Below are positions 37,437-47,283 of a DNA stretch of 64,000 nucleotides, one piece after another. Source of the stretch: Lumbricus terrestris (lineage: Eukaryota > Annelida > Clitellata > Crassiclitellata > Lumbricidae); the NCBI GenBank assembly GCA_949752735.1, contig OX457047.1, positions 38,510,241 through 38,574,240 on the forward strand, written 5' to 3'. Made by a program: the position numbers and the translations under genes. Below the pieces are notes generated by a model. That model searched no databases and had not been told where the DNA came from. It worked only from the letters and a program-made list of their open reading frames with translations. Position 1 is the first letter of the stretch, and each line of letters starts with the position of its first letter.

Positions 37437-38240
37437 TTGTATTGTATTGCATTGCATTGCATTGCATTGTATTGTACTGTATTGAATTGGGTTGTGTTGT
37501 ATTGTATTGTTTCTCTCAATTTATATAACCTAGTGCCTCTGCGAGTGCACCCTAATGTATGCATGATGCGAGTTTTTGTTGTCAAGAAGAAAGAGTTAAT
37601 AAGATTGTATTGTATTGCATTGCATTGTATTGTACTGTATTGCATCGTGTTGTATTGTATGGTATCTATCAATTCATATAGCCCAGTGCCTCTGCGAGCG
37701 CACCCTAATGTATACATAATGCGAGTCTTTGTTGTCAAGAAGAAAGAGTTAATAAGATTGTATTGTATTGTATTGTATTGTATTGTATTGCATTGCATTG
37801 TATTGTACTGTATTGCATCGTGTTGTATTGTATTGTATCTATCAATTCATATAGCCCAGTGCCTCTGCGAGCGCACCCTAATGTATACATAATGCGAGTC
37901 TTTGTTGTCAAGAAGAAAGAGTTAATAGGATTGTATTGTATTACATTGTATTGTATTACATCGTATTGTATTGTATTGCATCGTGTTGTATTGTATTGTA
38001 TCTATCAATTCATATAGCCCAGTGCCTCTGCGAGCGCACCCTAATGTATACATAATGCAAGTCTTTGTTGTCAAGAAGAAAGAGTTAATAAGATTGTATT
38101 GTATTGCATTGCATTGTATTGTACTGTATTGCATCGTGTTGTATTGTATTGTATCTATCAATTCATATAACCCAGTGCCTCTGCGAGCGCACCCTAATGT
38201 ACACATGATGCGAGTTTTTTCTGCCGAAAAGAAAGAGTTA
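37437..38240. repeat. ~155-175-bp tandem satellite, five units
   Basis: Each unit has a (TTGTATTGCA)-type segment, then ATCTATCAATTCATATAGCC, CAGTGCCTCTGCGAGCGCAC, TAATGTATACATAATGCGAG and GTCAAGAAGAAAGAGTTAAT. The GTCAAGAAGAAAG word lies at 37581, 37734, 37907 and 38070, and diverges in the fifth unit. Unit length varies with the pentanucleotide part. Confidence 0.92.
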
Positions 38241-38319
38241 ATTGTAAATCCGGTATATGTAGAATAGAATGGAATAGAATAGAATAGAATGACCAGGCGA
38301 TTATGGCAGGCAGTGAGGA

Positions 38320-38760
38320 GGGCATACAGAGGTGATGGACCGCTTAAATAGGATATTGATGAACTACGACATGAAAATAAACATAAAGAAAGCAAAGGTG
38401 ATGAAGATAAGTAAGAGAGTAGAAGAAACAGTAAACATCACATTAAATGGAGACGAAATAGAACAGGTGAAGAAGTTCTGCTATCGTGGAAATGGGGTTA
38501 CAGAGGATGCAAGTTTCCAATTGGAAATTTAAAAAAAGCTTTAGGAAAAGATGCATTCTACTAAATGGGAGGGACAATGAGATAAAAGTCTTAGACTTTT
38601 ATCTCATTGTCCCTCGGGCAAGGACTGCTTTGGCCCAACATCGCGCCTTTGTGGCTATACTTCCTCTTGGGATGACCTTCCTCTCTTGTGACTCTGTACG
38701 CCGGCTGAAGAATTTTATTCCTTCGAGGTTGTCACGCTCTGAGCGTCTCTGAAAAACTTA
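38320..38760 (+). mobile_element. LINE reverse-transcriptase and C-terminal fragments
   Basis: 38332-38532 reads LNRILMNYDMKINIKKAKVM and later GDEIEQVKKFCYRGNGVTED: the NxxKTKVM and LEQVxxFxYLG motifs at the end of a non-LTR reverse transcriptase. 38600-38750 reads ARTALAQHRAFVAILPLGMT, the C-terminal part of another CR1-like frame. A perfect palindrome (38569-38615) lies at the join between them. Dead fragments in an SK intron. Confidence 0.7.
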
Positions 38761-38871
38761 CACGGTAGAAGGTAATGGTATATGAACCCATCTTACAAAT
38801 TTTCATATAAAACTCAATATGTTTGGATGTGTAGTCGAAGTCTGTAGTTGTCTGATGATTTTTTCCGCCAG

Positions 38872-38999
38872 TTAAAGAATTCGGCAGCGAACGTGTTGAG
38901 AGAGACGTGGCTCATCTACAAATATACGAAGATGGCGGAGACGTTCAACGCCGGAAAAGTACGAACACACCATCGGAAATTCCTCCACGCCATTCACAG
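38872..38999 (+). CDS. KCNN: SK channel exon: calmodulin-binding domain
   Basis: Acceptor TTTTTTCCGCCAG, donor CACAG|GTGAAC, 42 codons plus two bases. Encodes [20 protein letters not shown] followed by [20 protein letters not shown] and IH. The [13 protein letters not shown] and KVRxHxRKFLxAIH blocks are the helix in SK channels that binds the calmodulin C-lobe constitutively. The stretch MAETFNAG, between them, differs from the vertebrate residues but has the same length. The split codon AG joins T of the next exon. Confidence 0.96.
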
Positions 39000-39552
39000 G
39001 TGAACCGGCGTTCAATCTCGACGTCTCTGGGTGGAAGAAGTTCCCCAGTAATGGCATTCCCCCCAAAATTTCGCGACGTGCATGCAACGCAATACGTAGC
39101 ACCTCCCCCCGACGAAAAAGTAAATGTGTAAGAATTACCCCTCCCACCAACTCATCAAAATCGACAGAGAAAATGACTAATGGATGGATGGATCCAAATT
39201 TGACGAGGGCTTATGACAACAGAGACCGTTGCCATCGAAAAAATTATTATAAATGACTAAAAAGTCATCAGGTTTTAAAGTAGCGAAATGGTATATTTTC
39301 GTTAAATTTTGGCCGAAAGACTTTAACATAGAAGTCGTCATAAAAATGGCCGATCACGTGGTTTCGTCTGTGATTCGGCGGGCATTTGCCGTCCGGTCAA
39401 AGCGGATGTTTTGCCTCCCCACCCTACCCCAGAAACCCGAATTCTCTCCCCCAAGCAGGTTGACTAGACCAAACACTGCAGGTGAACGTTATTGAAACAT
39501 CCGCCATTAGACTGTCACGCGCAGACAAATTATTACGATATTTGTTTGTATG
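39000..39552. other. SK intron, possible decayed element
   Basis: Contains AATGACTAAAAAGTCATCAG words like those in the elements at 30565 and 41192, but no terminal repeats were found. Confidence 0.4.
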
Positions 39553-39762
39553 TGCACTTGTTATAGCGCCCTTTCAAGCTCTCTACTCAGAGGCGCTCCC
39601 GACTGCAGAGCGGACACTGCATTGGAGTTTAACGCCGAAGCGCTGAGCAATTGCGAGTGAAGGACTTGCCCAAACTCCATACGCGGCGACTTGAGGTGGA
39701 TTCGAACCTAGAACCTTCCGGCCTCAAGGCAACGACGCCTCCACTACACCACCGCGCCCCAC
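39553..39762 (-). mobile_element. tRNA-derived SINE, copy 2
   Basis: Minus-strand SINE matching 23312-23533: GGGGCGCGGTGGTGTAGTGG, B-box GGTTCGAATCCACC, body GCAATTGCTCAG, end GAAAGGGCGCTATAACAAG. Lies in an SK intron. Confidence 0.78.
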
Positions 39763-39782
39763 GATAGTAATATTATGTCTTC

Positions 39783-39935
39783 GCGGCAAAGTGGCCGAAT
39801 GGTTACAGCGCACTACCTGTTACGCAAAGAGTACGGGTTCGATTCTTGCCCGAGGGGGTTACTTTGTATGGGGACCTTGAGCTTTGAAGTCACTGGTTGC
39901 TCTCTGCCAGTGCGAGTCCAAAGCTTGAATAAAGG
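39783..39935 (+). mobile_element. tRNA-derived SINE, second type
   Basis: AAAGTGGCCGAATGGTTACAG (A-box-like), then GTACGGGTTCGATTCTTGCC (B-box GGTTCGATTC) spaced as in a tRNA, followed by a ~90-bp unrelated body. The acceptor stem does not pair well, so this reads as a SINE or tRNA pseudogene rather than a working tRNA. Confidence 0.6.
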
Positions 39936-40098
39936 AGGAGGGCGACACTAAATCATCTTTGAAATGGCAGTATCGTTAAACGGCAACAAAAATCCTTCAC
40001 TCACAATAATATTGGTCTGACAGGATCGAGTGATTTTAGATGTTGCTACATTGTGCAACTCACCGATAATATCATTGTTGTCAATTATTGTTCTGCAG

Positions 40099-40168
40099 TT
40101 TACGAAAAGCAAAGACTGACCAACGAAAGCTGAACGACAACGCCAATACCCTGGTCGACATGGCAAAA
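40099..40168 (+). CDS. KCNN: SK channel exon: short calmodulin-binding-domain exon
   Basis: A 70-nt exon, acceptor TTGTTCTGCAG, donor AAA|GTGAGA. Its first T completes the Ser codon begun in the previous exon, then it encodes LRKAKTDQRKLNDNANTLVD and MAK. The RKLNDxANTLVDxAK block is the conserved SK calmodulin-domain segment (RKLNDQANTLVDLAK in vertebrates). It supplies the residues missing between the exons at 38872 and 40923. Confidence 0.95.
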
Positions 40169-40685
40169 GTGAGAGTAAGCGATAGATAGGCAATTTACGT
40201 GGCGCCAAGGTATGCTCGTTGGGAGCGCCATCTTTAAGTGGGAATTTCGAACATGTTACTTAAGGTGCACGATAATCTAATGATCTCTTGTGCAATGTAG
40301 GCCTACCTGAGTGAAGCAGAATTATTATAAAAATTATATGGTCATAGAAACGAGTTTTGCTATTACAGTGTTTGTCATGCGAGTTGAAATAATTTGAGTA
40401 TACCACTTCCATATGGATACAAGTTCTTGAGTTGGACTGAGATTGGACAATCATTTGGTGCAGTCATGTGCACACAACATTCAGTGCATTGACGTGATCT
40501 GGTTCTTAGAATAATAATCATAGGTTTGTTGCATAGGACAACACTTGTTGTCAATGCATTACCCTGCATGTGTTGCATGCGTTGCAATGTGCTGGTGTGT
40601 GGCATTGCGCTGCAATGCGTTGCAACCTGCAGTCAGTTGCATGCGTGGCATTGCGTTTCATTCCGTTGCATGTGTAGGCTGGCAT
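40169..40685. other. SK intron, no gene seen
   Basis: GCATGTGTTGCATGCGTTGCAATG-type degenerate repeats at 40550-40680. No gene. Confidence 0.5.
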
Positions 40686-40895
40686 CAGGGCTTAAAGTGT
40701 GGCTGGACGGTCATAGACGGCGTCCATGCACTTATTTTAAAATCTGAATGCCGTCCAGCCACTTATTGGCCAGCAATGACTGGAAAGGTAAGGGGCGTCC
40801 AGGTACTTCTTTTGGAGAGGTAGGAGGCGTCCAGGTACTTCTTTTGGAGAGGTAAGGGGCGTCAAGGCACTTATTTTTCTACACTTTAAGCACTG
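40686..40895. mobile_element. hAT-like MITE, 210 bp, CAGGGCTTAAAGTG family
   Basis: Termini CAGGGCTTAAAGTGTGG and ACACTTTAAGCACTG. Both flanks GCTGGCAT, an exact 8-bp duplication. Contains a short internal direct repeat (GGGGCGTCCAGGTACTTCTT). It ends 27 bp before the next SK exon, so it lies inside the usual branch-point region. Confidence 0.87.
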
Positions 40896-40922
40896 GCTGG
40901 CATACGTTGCGTATTTTTGTAG

Positions 40923-41024
40923 ACGCAGACGAATATGTACGAGATCGTGATGGACATGAGCACGAAACAGTTGATAGCTGAACAACGACAAGAACGAATC
41001 GAAGAGTCGCTGCGAATCATACAG
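40923..41024 (+). CDS. KCNN: SK channel exon: distal calmodulin-binding and coiled-coil segment
   Basis: Acceptor GTATTTTTGTAG, donor CAG|GTACAT, 34 codons in phase 0. Encodes TQTNMYEIVMDMSTKQLIAE and QRQERIEESLRIIQ. TQxxMYxxxxD corresponds to the end of the SK calmodulin-binding domain, and ERIEESL to the start of the C-terminal coiled coil (EKRIVTLETKLE in vertebrates), here less conserved. Confidence 0.9.
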
Positions 41025-41191
41025 GTACATGTAGCTCTTCTCTTCTTTTTGTAGCTCCTGTCTTTCAATTAATTCATTGTTCTTTTTCTTCTCTTGCTTT
41101 TCCTCTCTTGTATATTTTTTAGTCTTCGCCTTCCTTTCCTCTACTGTGCTGCTGCAGCGGCTACAACAACTACTACTACTACTACCACCAC

Positions 41192-41636
41192 CAGCGGCGC
41201 CCGCAGACGTACGCACGTACGCAAGTGCGTACAGCGCGACGACTAAAAAAAAAGGTCATCAGTTTTTTCGGCGGATGGAAAAGGTATGTTTTTGGAAAAT
41301 TTTGGGCTGATGACTAAAAAAAAGGTCATCAGTTTTTTCGGCGGATGGAAAAGGTATGTTTTTGGAAAATTTTGGGCTGATGACTAAAAAAAAAGGTCAT
41401 CAGTTTTTTCGGCGGATGGAAAAGGTATGTTTTGGGAAATTTTGCGATGATGACTAAAAAAAAGGTCATCAGTTTTTTCGGCGGATGGGAAAGGTGTGTT
41501 TTGGGGAAATTTTTGGCTGATGACTTAAAAAAAATGTCATCAGTTTTTTCGGCGACATTGACGAAAAATTTTTCCCTGTTCCCCCTCCATCGAAAATTTC
41601 TGTGCGTACAAGAAAAAAATCCTGCGGGCGCCGCTG
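41192..41636. mobile_element. hAT-like MITE with internal tandem repeats, 445 bp
   Basis: Termini CAGCGGCGCCCGCAGA and TGCGGGCGCCGCTG. Flanks ACCACCAC on both sides, although the target is itself a CCA repeat, so the duplication is less telling. The interior has four to five copies of a ~72-bp unit containing GGTCATCAGTTTTTTCGGCG and GGATGGAAAAGGTATGTTTT. Confidence 0.75.
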
Positions 41637-41738
41637 ACCACCACCACCACCACCACCACCACACCACCACCACCACTACTACTACTGCTGCAACTACTAC
41701 TACTACTAGTACTACTAGTACTACTACTGCTACTAATA

Positions 41739-41769
<31 letters not shown>

Positions 41770-41770
41770 A
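41637..41770. repeat. (CCA)n, (CTA)n, (AAT)n compound tract
   Basis: Trinucleotide runs CCA, then ACT/AGT, then AAT, split from the same tract at 41168-41191 by the MITE. Confidence 0.9.
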
Positions 41771-41964
41771 CTCTCCTACTGAAATAGTTATAGTTCAATA
41801 GTATTTCCTATTATGAAATGCTTTATTGGCCCCAGTATTGCATGCTGCCGCCTAGACCTACTATTCTTAAGTTGTAACAACAGGTTTTAAGCCACTCCGG
41901 GTGGGTTCTGAAAATAAAAATTCTGAATATTTCTGTCGTATCTTTTGTTCGGATTTTTCCTCAG

Positions 41965-42480
41965 GCCAACATCGACGCTCTACCCGGAATAGTAGCCAAG
42001 AGACTTCACCAGTTCAGCCGGAGATCCGACTCCAATAAATCTCCCACAGAGCCACCGACGACGACGTCATCCCCCATCCAGACGTCACCGAACATGACGT
42101 CACCGAGCGCAACGCCACAAACGCTGACGTCAAAGAACTCCGCATTTACAAACGCGTCGTCGTCGAGCACAACGTCAGCGAATGCCACGTCACCGGTCGT
42201 GACGTCAAACTTTCCGCTCGCGATGTCGGGCGCAGTATTTCCGCAAGTGACGTCACAAGACATGACGTCACAGAACGTGACGTCGATCTGCACGTCTATG
42301 GGTGCCTCGGCCGTTTCCGGGGGCTGTCCTGCGAACACTAGTGCCGCCGCCGCCGCTGCCGAACGTACAAGAGCTTTCGAAGTATCGGAGAGTCTGGATG
42401 AAGTGGCCTGTCTCCACTCTCTGTTTTCTGATCCACACCCGAAGAACGAACATTCCCTTCTCACCGACGTCTCGATCTAA
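41965..42480 (+). CDS. KCNN: SK channel last exon: Thr/Ser-rich C-terminal tail
   Basis: Acceptor TTTTTCCTCAG, then 171 codons and stop TAA (42478-42480). Starts ANIDALPGIVAKRLHQFSRR, matching the SK motif IHALPGLI just after the coiled coil, which fixes frame and identity. The remaining ~150 residues are low-complexity Thr/Ser/Ala/Pro with repeated M-T-S, V-T-S and L-T-S triplets and a poly-Ala run, unlike vertebrate tails. The DNA for these triplets repeats GACGTCA. The exon ends with FSDPHPKNEHSLLTDVSI. A minus-strand LINE starts directly after the stop. Confidence 0.92.
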   Translation, partial: ANIDALPGIVAKRLHQFSRRSDSNKSPTEPPTTTSSPIQTSPNMTSPSATPQTLTSKNSAFTNASSSSTTSANATSPVVTSNFPLAMSGAVFPQVTSQDMTSQNVTSICTSMGASAVSGGCPANTSAAAAAAERTRAFEVSESLDEVACLHSLFSDPHPKNEHSLLTDVSI

Positions 42481-42905
42481 TCTAATCTAATCTAATAAAG
42501 CATTTGTAAAGCGCTTCTCACAGCAGAGCTATTCAGAAGCGCTCTCAGCGTGACAGGTTCATGAAAAGAGAAATGCAGCGAAAAGTTGCAGGTGAATTTC
42601 CTTCAAGAATCCTGCCACGAATTTCAGAAGGAAGGTGATTCCAAATTAAAGGACCAACAATAGCAGAAGCCCGATGTTGGGTCAATGAGGTTCGTGATCC
42701 AAGTACAAAATATATATCAAAGGCTTCAAAGCGGTCAGCAGAACGAAGAGGGCGTGAAGATCTTGCAGAAAGAGGCTTACACATTAAGTCGCGCAGGTAT
42801 TTAGGCGTTAAGCCCTGCAGGGACTTTATAACTAGGAGCAAGACCTTGTATCTGATTCGGGCAAAGATCGGAAGCCAGTGAAGGTCGTGAGTCTCGATCA
42901 CTTAG
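42481..42905 (-). mobile_element. CR1/L2-like LINE 3' end, minus strand
   Basis: The minus frame 42901-42545 reads ETHDLHWLPIFARIRYKVLL, LQGLTPKYLRDLM, RPLRSADRFE and SLTQHRASAIVGPLIWNHLP: the canonical C-terminus of CR1/L2-type polymerases. Its 3' end reads AGAAGCGCTTTACAAATGC then (ATTAG)n, lying 1 bp past the SK stop codon. The SK 3' UTR would therefore run into antisense LINE sequence. Confidence 0.85.
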
Positions 42906-44589
42906 CGCCGCATACACAGAAGCTGCCGTTACATTACCGTATTATTATTTTTGGCGTAGGCCTACAGATGAATCGGTGTCATAATGTACTGGTCAGTTAC
43001 AGTTAGCACCCGAGAATTTAAGAGATATGAAGATCGACCACTGTTGACGAAACTGAGAAATAGGTCGTGTGATGCACTCTGGTAGCCTATATGTGCGCAA
43101 TGGATTATGGTATATGCCCACACGTCTAACAACGACACTCTCTTACTTCTGTCATGTTAAAATTCATCAATTAAAAGTCGTTTTAATCGAATACTTACAT
43201 GTATAGCCTAGGTGAAATTAGCATTTCAGCCAGGTATAAAGTCAATTGCTGTGCCTCACTATGTCATAATAGTTTTGAGAGTCATGTATTTAATCTCTCT
43301 TACCACAAACTGTGGCATGTCTTGACAATAATATCGTAGCAGTCTTAGCGACTGCAGATGTAGCCTACTAGCGCTTACGGAAAGAATCCATAGACTATGG
43401 CGGATGTCATGCTGTTGACCCTATAATATTATTTGGCCCAAAAATTGCCATTTCAGAATTTGTTTAGATCATAATTTTATTATCTAAAATTGGAATGAAG
43501 TAGGCTAGGCCTAACATAGCCTATACTGTCAATAAAAAATGTATAATTTTGATTTTACGATTAGCATCGTAGCTGTTGCAAGTTTTCGTTCTCGTGTCTT
43601 TGGATAGACCAGACGTTTGACCAGAATGCATCACGCGCCCTATTTTCGCAATTTTGTAATTGGGTCATTTTACTCCCACTTAAAATCTTTATTTAGTACC
43701 AGCATACGCCTTGCAGGGCTTGCCTCGAAAGACGCTATAATCATGCAAAATTGTAGTATTCCCAGTTTCCAAATATCCGCTGCTTTAATTCGGCCTGGGT
43801 ATCATGTGCATTGAAATAGTTAAGGCGCTACTTAAATCCAAATCTACCATTTTGCGGACTGATAATTATTTATGCATGATGCAGACTCGACGTCAGAGGC
43901 GTTCATTAATAATAATGAGACAACGCGCATGATCAACTGAATATTAATGATTCAACGCGCATGATCAACTGAATATTAATGAGACAAAGCGCATGATTAA
44001 CTGAATATTAATCGACGAAGAAGGCAACAAGTTAGACCACGCAACCGAGACACGAAACATTGGCAACCTATAAATGCGCTATATTATTAATGATAGTTTA
44101 TATTCCGTGCCAAACAGAATGTTCCTCGGTACCCGACCGATCATGTACAGTAATCCTAAAATTGTAAATCGATGTAGTTAGACTTTAGCCGCGTATAAGC
44201 AATGTGATATAGGCCTACCTAAAGAAAGACGCTTTAATTAACTTGATTTGGTGTAATTTGACGTCATAGAATGTCATGCCATGTCACATTGTCAGCATTA
44301 TTGCGAACACAGGTGGTGCGTGTACTGTTGAAATTCAGGGTGCACAGACGGTAAGCTTATACATGGATCACCCTTTGGTAAATGTTTTGAAGCAGTAATA
44401 TTATAAGCTTTTACAGCGGGGCTGGGGATGACAAGGCAATAATTCGTTTTATTGAGTGCTTACTGACATACCGCAGCCAGTTACAAATAAGAAATGACAA
44501 AGAAAATCAATCATAATAATTCCATCGAATGGGTGGAAGTCAGGAAGAGGGGCAATGGTCGAATAGGCCTATCTGTAAAGTAGGCTACT
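42906..44589. other. Intergenic DNA, no gene seen
   Basis: Unique AT-rich DNA. 43913-44012 holds three copies of a ~34-bp unit with CGCGCATGATCAACTGAATA. No gene recognised. Confidence 0.55.
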
Positions 44590-44883
44590 CAGTGGCGGCG
44601 CCAGGATTTCAGTTTCGAGGGGGTTGAAGCCTCGCGCTGAAAAATTCATGAAAATTTCCCATTTTCGCCGCCAAAATTTCTGACGACCTTTTCTTTAGTC
44701 GTCGACCGAAATCTCATGATGAAAATTTTCCATTTTCGCCGCCAACATTTTTGACGACCTTTTTTTCGTCAGTCGAAAATCGTGGATATTTCAATGTAAA
44801 AATTTCGGATGGCCCTTTTTTAGGGGGGGCTGAGCCCCTTGTAGGGGGGCTTAGCCCCAGGCCTCTCCCTAGCGCCGCCACTG
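44590..44883. mobile_element. hAT-like MITE, 294 bp, CAGTGGCGGCGCC family
   Basis: Termini CAGTGGCGGCGCCAGG and CCTAGCGCCGCCACTG. Exact 8-bp duplication AGGCTACT. Interior repeats TTTTCGCCGCCAAAATTT and TGACGACCTTTT words. No transposase. Confidence 0.88.
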
Positions 44884-45129
44884 AGGCTACTCGAGTAATG
44901 CAGGCTAATTTCTATCGTCCTTAATCGGGAGTTCGAAACTGTGAGGACGAGGACGTAGATTAGATACGGACTACGGACTATCGGTTGGAAAATGTTATTC
45001 AGGACGTGTGAGTCATTTCGGATCACTGTACTAAGTAATCGATTTCAGTGTCATGTACAAGAGCTTCTACGCTCTTAACATCATGGTTGGCCTATATATA
45101 TCTAACTAACATTTGAGTATCACAATCAG

Positions 45130-45301
45130 ATCACATAATACATGTACGTAATCCTAACTATACAAGCAGAACAGACAGCCTGCAATACGCGACGCTAATA
45201 GCAGCGTATATACAAAGCACGTCCGCCCTACGAGACGTGATCTCGATACCTCGTGCTCTCCATGCCAGCGTGTTATCCAATGCGCCACCATGCAGGTCCC
45301 C
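45130..45301 (-). mobile_element. tRNA-derived SINE, third type
   Basis: Minus strand: GGGACCTGCATGGTGGCGCA, TTGGATAACACGCTGGCATG, then GAGGTATCGAGATCACG (B-box-like) and a body TTAGCGTCGCGTATTGCAGG. Its tRNA-like start (TGGCGCATTGG) also remains at the edge of the later array units (49869-49890, 60624-60645), so the array unit carries part of it. Confidence 0.6.
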
Positions 45302-45398
45302 TAAATATACAATGCATCCTAATTTTAATCTGCAGAGGGTCAGATGTCGCGTTGGGTTTAGATTATACTCTCAGCTCGGAATCTCTTATTTCAGCACG

Positions 45399-45558
45399 CA
45401 GTGGCGTAGGCAAGGGGGGGGTTTCGGGGGTTAAACCCCCCATTGGCTCTGGGAAAAGGTTTTTTAAGGTTATTTTTCCATTTAAGTAAGAAAAAATAGC
45501 AAAAAACAGGGTTTCCGACCATAAAACCCCCCATAAAAAATTCCTGGCTACGCCACTG
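45399..45558. mobile_element. hAT-like MITE, 160 bp, CAGTGGCGTAG family
   Basis: Termini CAGTGGCGTAGGCAAGG and CCTGGCTACGCCACTG. Exact 8-bp duplication TCAGCACG. Units 2-4 have the uninterrupted site (TCAGCAGGATTGTC or close), which confirms the insertion. Confidence 0.92.
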
Positions 45559-45649
45559 TCAGCACGATTGTCTTACATGATAGTTTATCAATATAATAAT
45601 ATAATATATATAATAATAATATATAATAATATAATAATATAATAATATT

Positions 45650-45868
45650 TTTTCTTTAATTAAATGACTGCAAGACGCACTGCGCTTTACATTTTCAAGT
45701 TATGCAGTAATCTTAATTAAACTTAACTACCAACTGAACAGACAGCTTTGTAATTACACGGCGCCAATGGCAGCCTACAAAGCAAATCCGCCCAACGGGG
45801 GCTCGAACTCACAACCTCTCGCTCTCTTGGCAAGCGTGTTAACCATTACTCTACCGGGCCCCCGAATT
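45650..45868 (-). mobile_element. tRNA-derived SINE, fourth type, minus strand
   Basis: Minus strand: GGGGGCCCGGTAGAGTAATG, GTTAACACGC, GTGAGTTCGAGCCCCCGTTG (B-box GAGTTCGAGCC), then GGCGGATTTGCTTTGTAGG and an end GCGCAGTGCGTCTTGCAGTC. A + strand copy is at 47284-47505. Confidence 0.78.
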
Positions 45869-46093
45869 TTTAGGTTTATTAGGAAATAAACCTCGAAACC
45901 GAGATTTATTTCTTCAGTTTTTCTCTGCCAGGACATCCTTACAACAATAAAAGATACTTAGGCTACTTCTCCGGAGCCCAAGAAAAGTCAACTAGCTAGA
46001 TTTCATAAAGCGGTGTCAGTGTTTAAAAGATTTAAGAAATTTTCGGGAAGACAGTTGGAAAGCTTAGCTTTATTAAATTTATTATTTTGAAGC

Positions 46094-46250
46094 AGGGCCG
46101 AATTAAGGAATGTTCAACATGTTGGGCCGAACAGGGGCCCCCAAACTTTCCTCTTTTGTCTTCCCTGGGTCGAGAGCATTTGAATTGCCATCTTGAGTTA
46201 TCAAGGCGCTATATAAATACCGTGGATATCATATATAATAAATTACGTTT
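46094..46250 (+). mobile_element. TIR remnant and CR1-like LINE 3' end
   Basis: 46094 starts CAGGGCCGAATTAAGG, a hAT-like end without a partner. 46150-46250 reads CTTCCCTGGGTCGAGAGC, then AAGGCGCTATATAAATACCG and ATATCATATATAATAAATTA, a LINE 3' end also present at about 50850, 56690 and 61540 in the other units. Confidence 0.55.
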
Positions 46251-46289
46251 ATTTATTCATAATCGTTGCTGACGTAGACTCTAAGTTTG

Positions 46290-46297
46290 TGACGTCA
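46290..46297. promoter_or_regulatory. CRE/ATF-type palindrome TGACGTCA, unit 1
   Basis: Perfect TGACGTCA in the conserved context TCTAAGTTTGTGACGTCA, kept in all four units (51000, 57268, 61679). It lies ~250 bp before a conserved splice-donor-like site and 1.4 kb before the ATG, so it may mark the promoter. Confidence 0.45.
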
Positions 46298-46538
46298 TGA
46301 ACGAGCAACAACGGTCCAGACAAACATCTAGTCTAAGGAGAGAAGCAATATCATCCGATTTCAATTTAAATCGTCTGGTATAACACCTTTAATGGTATTA
46401 ACACCGCCAGCATCAACACCGTTAGACCACAGTCCATAATTCAACTAACTTGTGTCGGTCTTGTAAGTGAATTGTTATATTTCGATAGCTAGTCTACAGG
46501 TGACGATCGCTGAACTTGCCTTTCATTCAGAACAAAAG

Positions 46539-46544
46539 GTAAAC
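46539..46544 (+). promoter_or_regulatory. Likely splice donor of a noncoding first exon, unit 1
   Basis: The conserved block GAACTTGCCTTTCATTCAG, AACAAAAG is followed by GTAAAC. Units 2, 3 and 4 have the same block followed by GTAAAC (51291), GTAGGC (57514) and GTAGGC (61927). The matching acceptor would be AAG at 47662-47664, where paralogue identity restarts. Inferred, not proven. Confidence 0.4.
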
Positions 46545-46784
46545 GACTTTATTTCTTTCTTTATTTTTTATTTCATTTATTATAATAGTTTAATAGCTGT
46601 TATTAAACAGACCTTGTACAAACTGCACCTTTCGTAGGTCTATAGCATTTTGTAGCTATGGTCTGTCCTCAGTAGGTTAGTTGGCATAACTTTGGTATCG
46701 AGGACCGACGAGTCGGTTAAGATTACGTTAGGCGCATAATTATAGTATCCGGGACAGAAGTGTAGATTAGGTGTTGGCTTAGGG

Positions 46785-46865
46785 GTCGTGAGGGTCGGTT
46801 AGGGTCATGTTATGCGTCGTGAGGGTCGGTTAGGGTCAGGTTAGGCGTCGTGAGGGTAGGTTATG
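46785..46865. repeat. ~26-bp repeat (GTCGTGAGGGTCGGTTAGG), unit 1
   Basis: Three to four copies of GTCGTGAGGGTCGGTTAGGGTCA-like units in the leader. Equivalent blocks lie at about 51510-51590, 57680-57735 and 62095-62185. The GGTTAGG words look telomere-like, but the array is too short and irregular to be telomeric. Confidence 0.7.
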
Positions 46866-47283
46866 GTCATCATTCGGTCCCCGATACAATAGTTTTTTCC
46901 CGACTAGTTAGGCATTTGTTCTTTTTTATAAATGCTTTAGCCTTTTGGTTCAGCCATGAGCCGTGCATTGTGTTGAGCATCTCGGTTTCCTTTTTACCTT
47001 TTTCTTGTTTCCTCTTTTCAGCTCACGTTGCTTCCTTTAGCCTCGTCACTTTTTTTTCAATAACTGCATGATCTAATAAGGAATATTCTTACTTGCTTGC
47101 TTTGTGTTGAAATGGTGTAATTTCGTTCTAAAACTTCAATCGATAACTTGTGTTGCTTTAAGTATTTTAAGCAGAGTTGTAGTTATATGTAAACCTGACT
47201 TACTGTACAAGTTAGTCAAAAATAAACAAGATTGATTGATTGATATGTTGATTGATCGATTGGTTAGTTGGATGATTGGTTGG

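Noticed and set aside
39783..39860. Functional tRNA gene
   Set aside because: A- and B-box words are present but the acceptor stem does not pair and an unrelated body follows, so it is SINE-like.
46785..46865. Interstitial telomere repeat
   Set aside because: Only scattered GGTTAGG words within a ~26-bp unit; no TTAGGG run.
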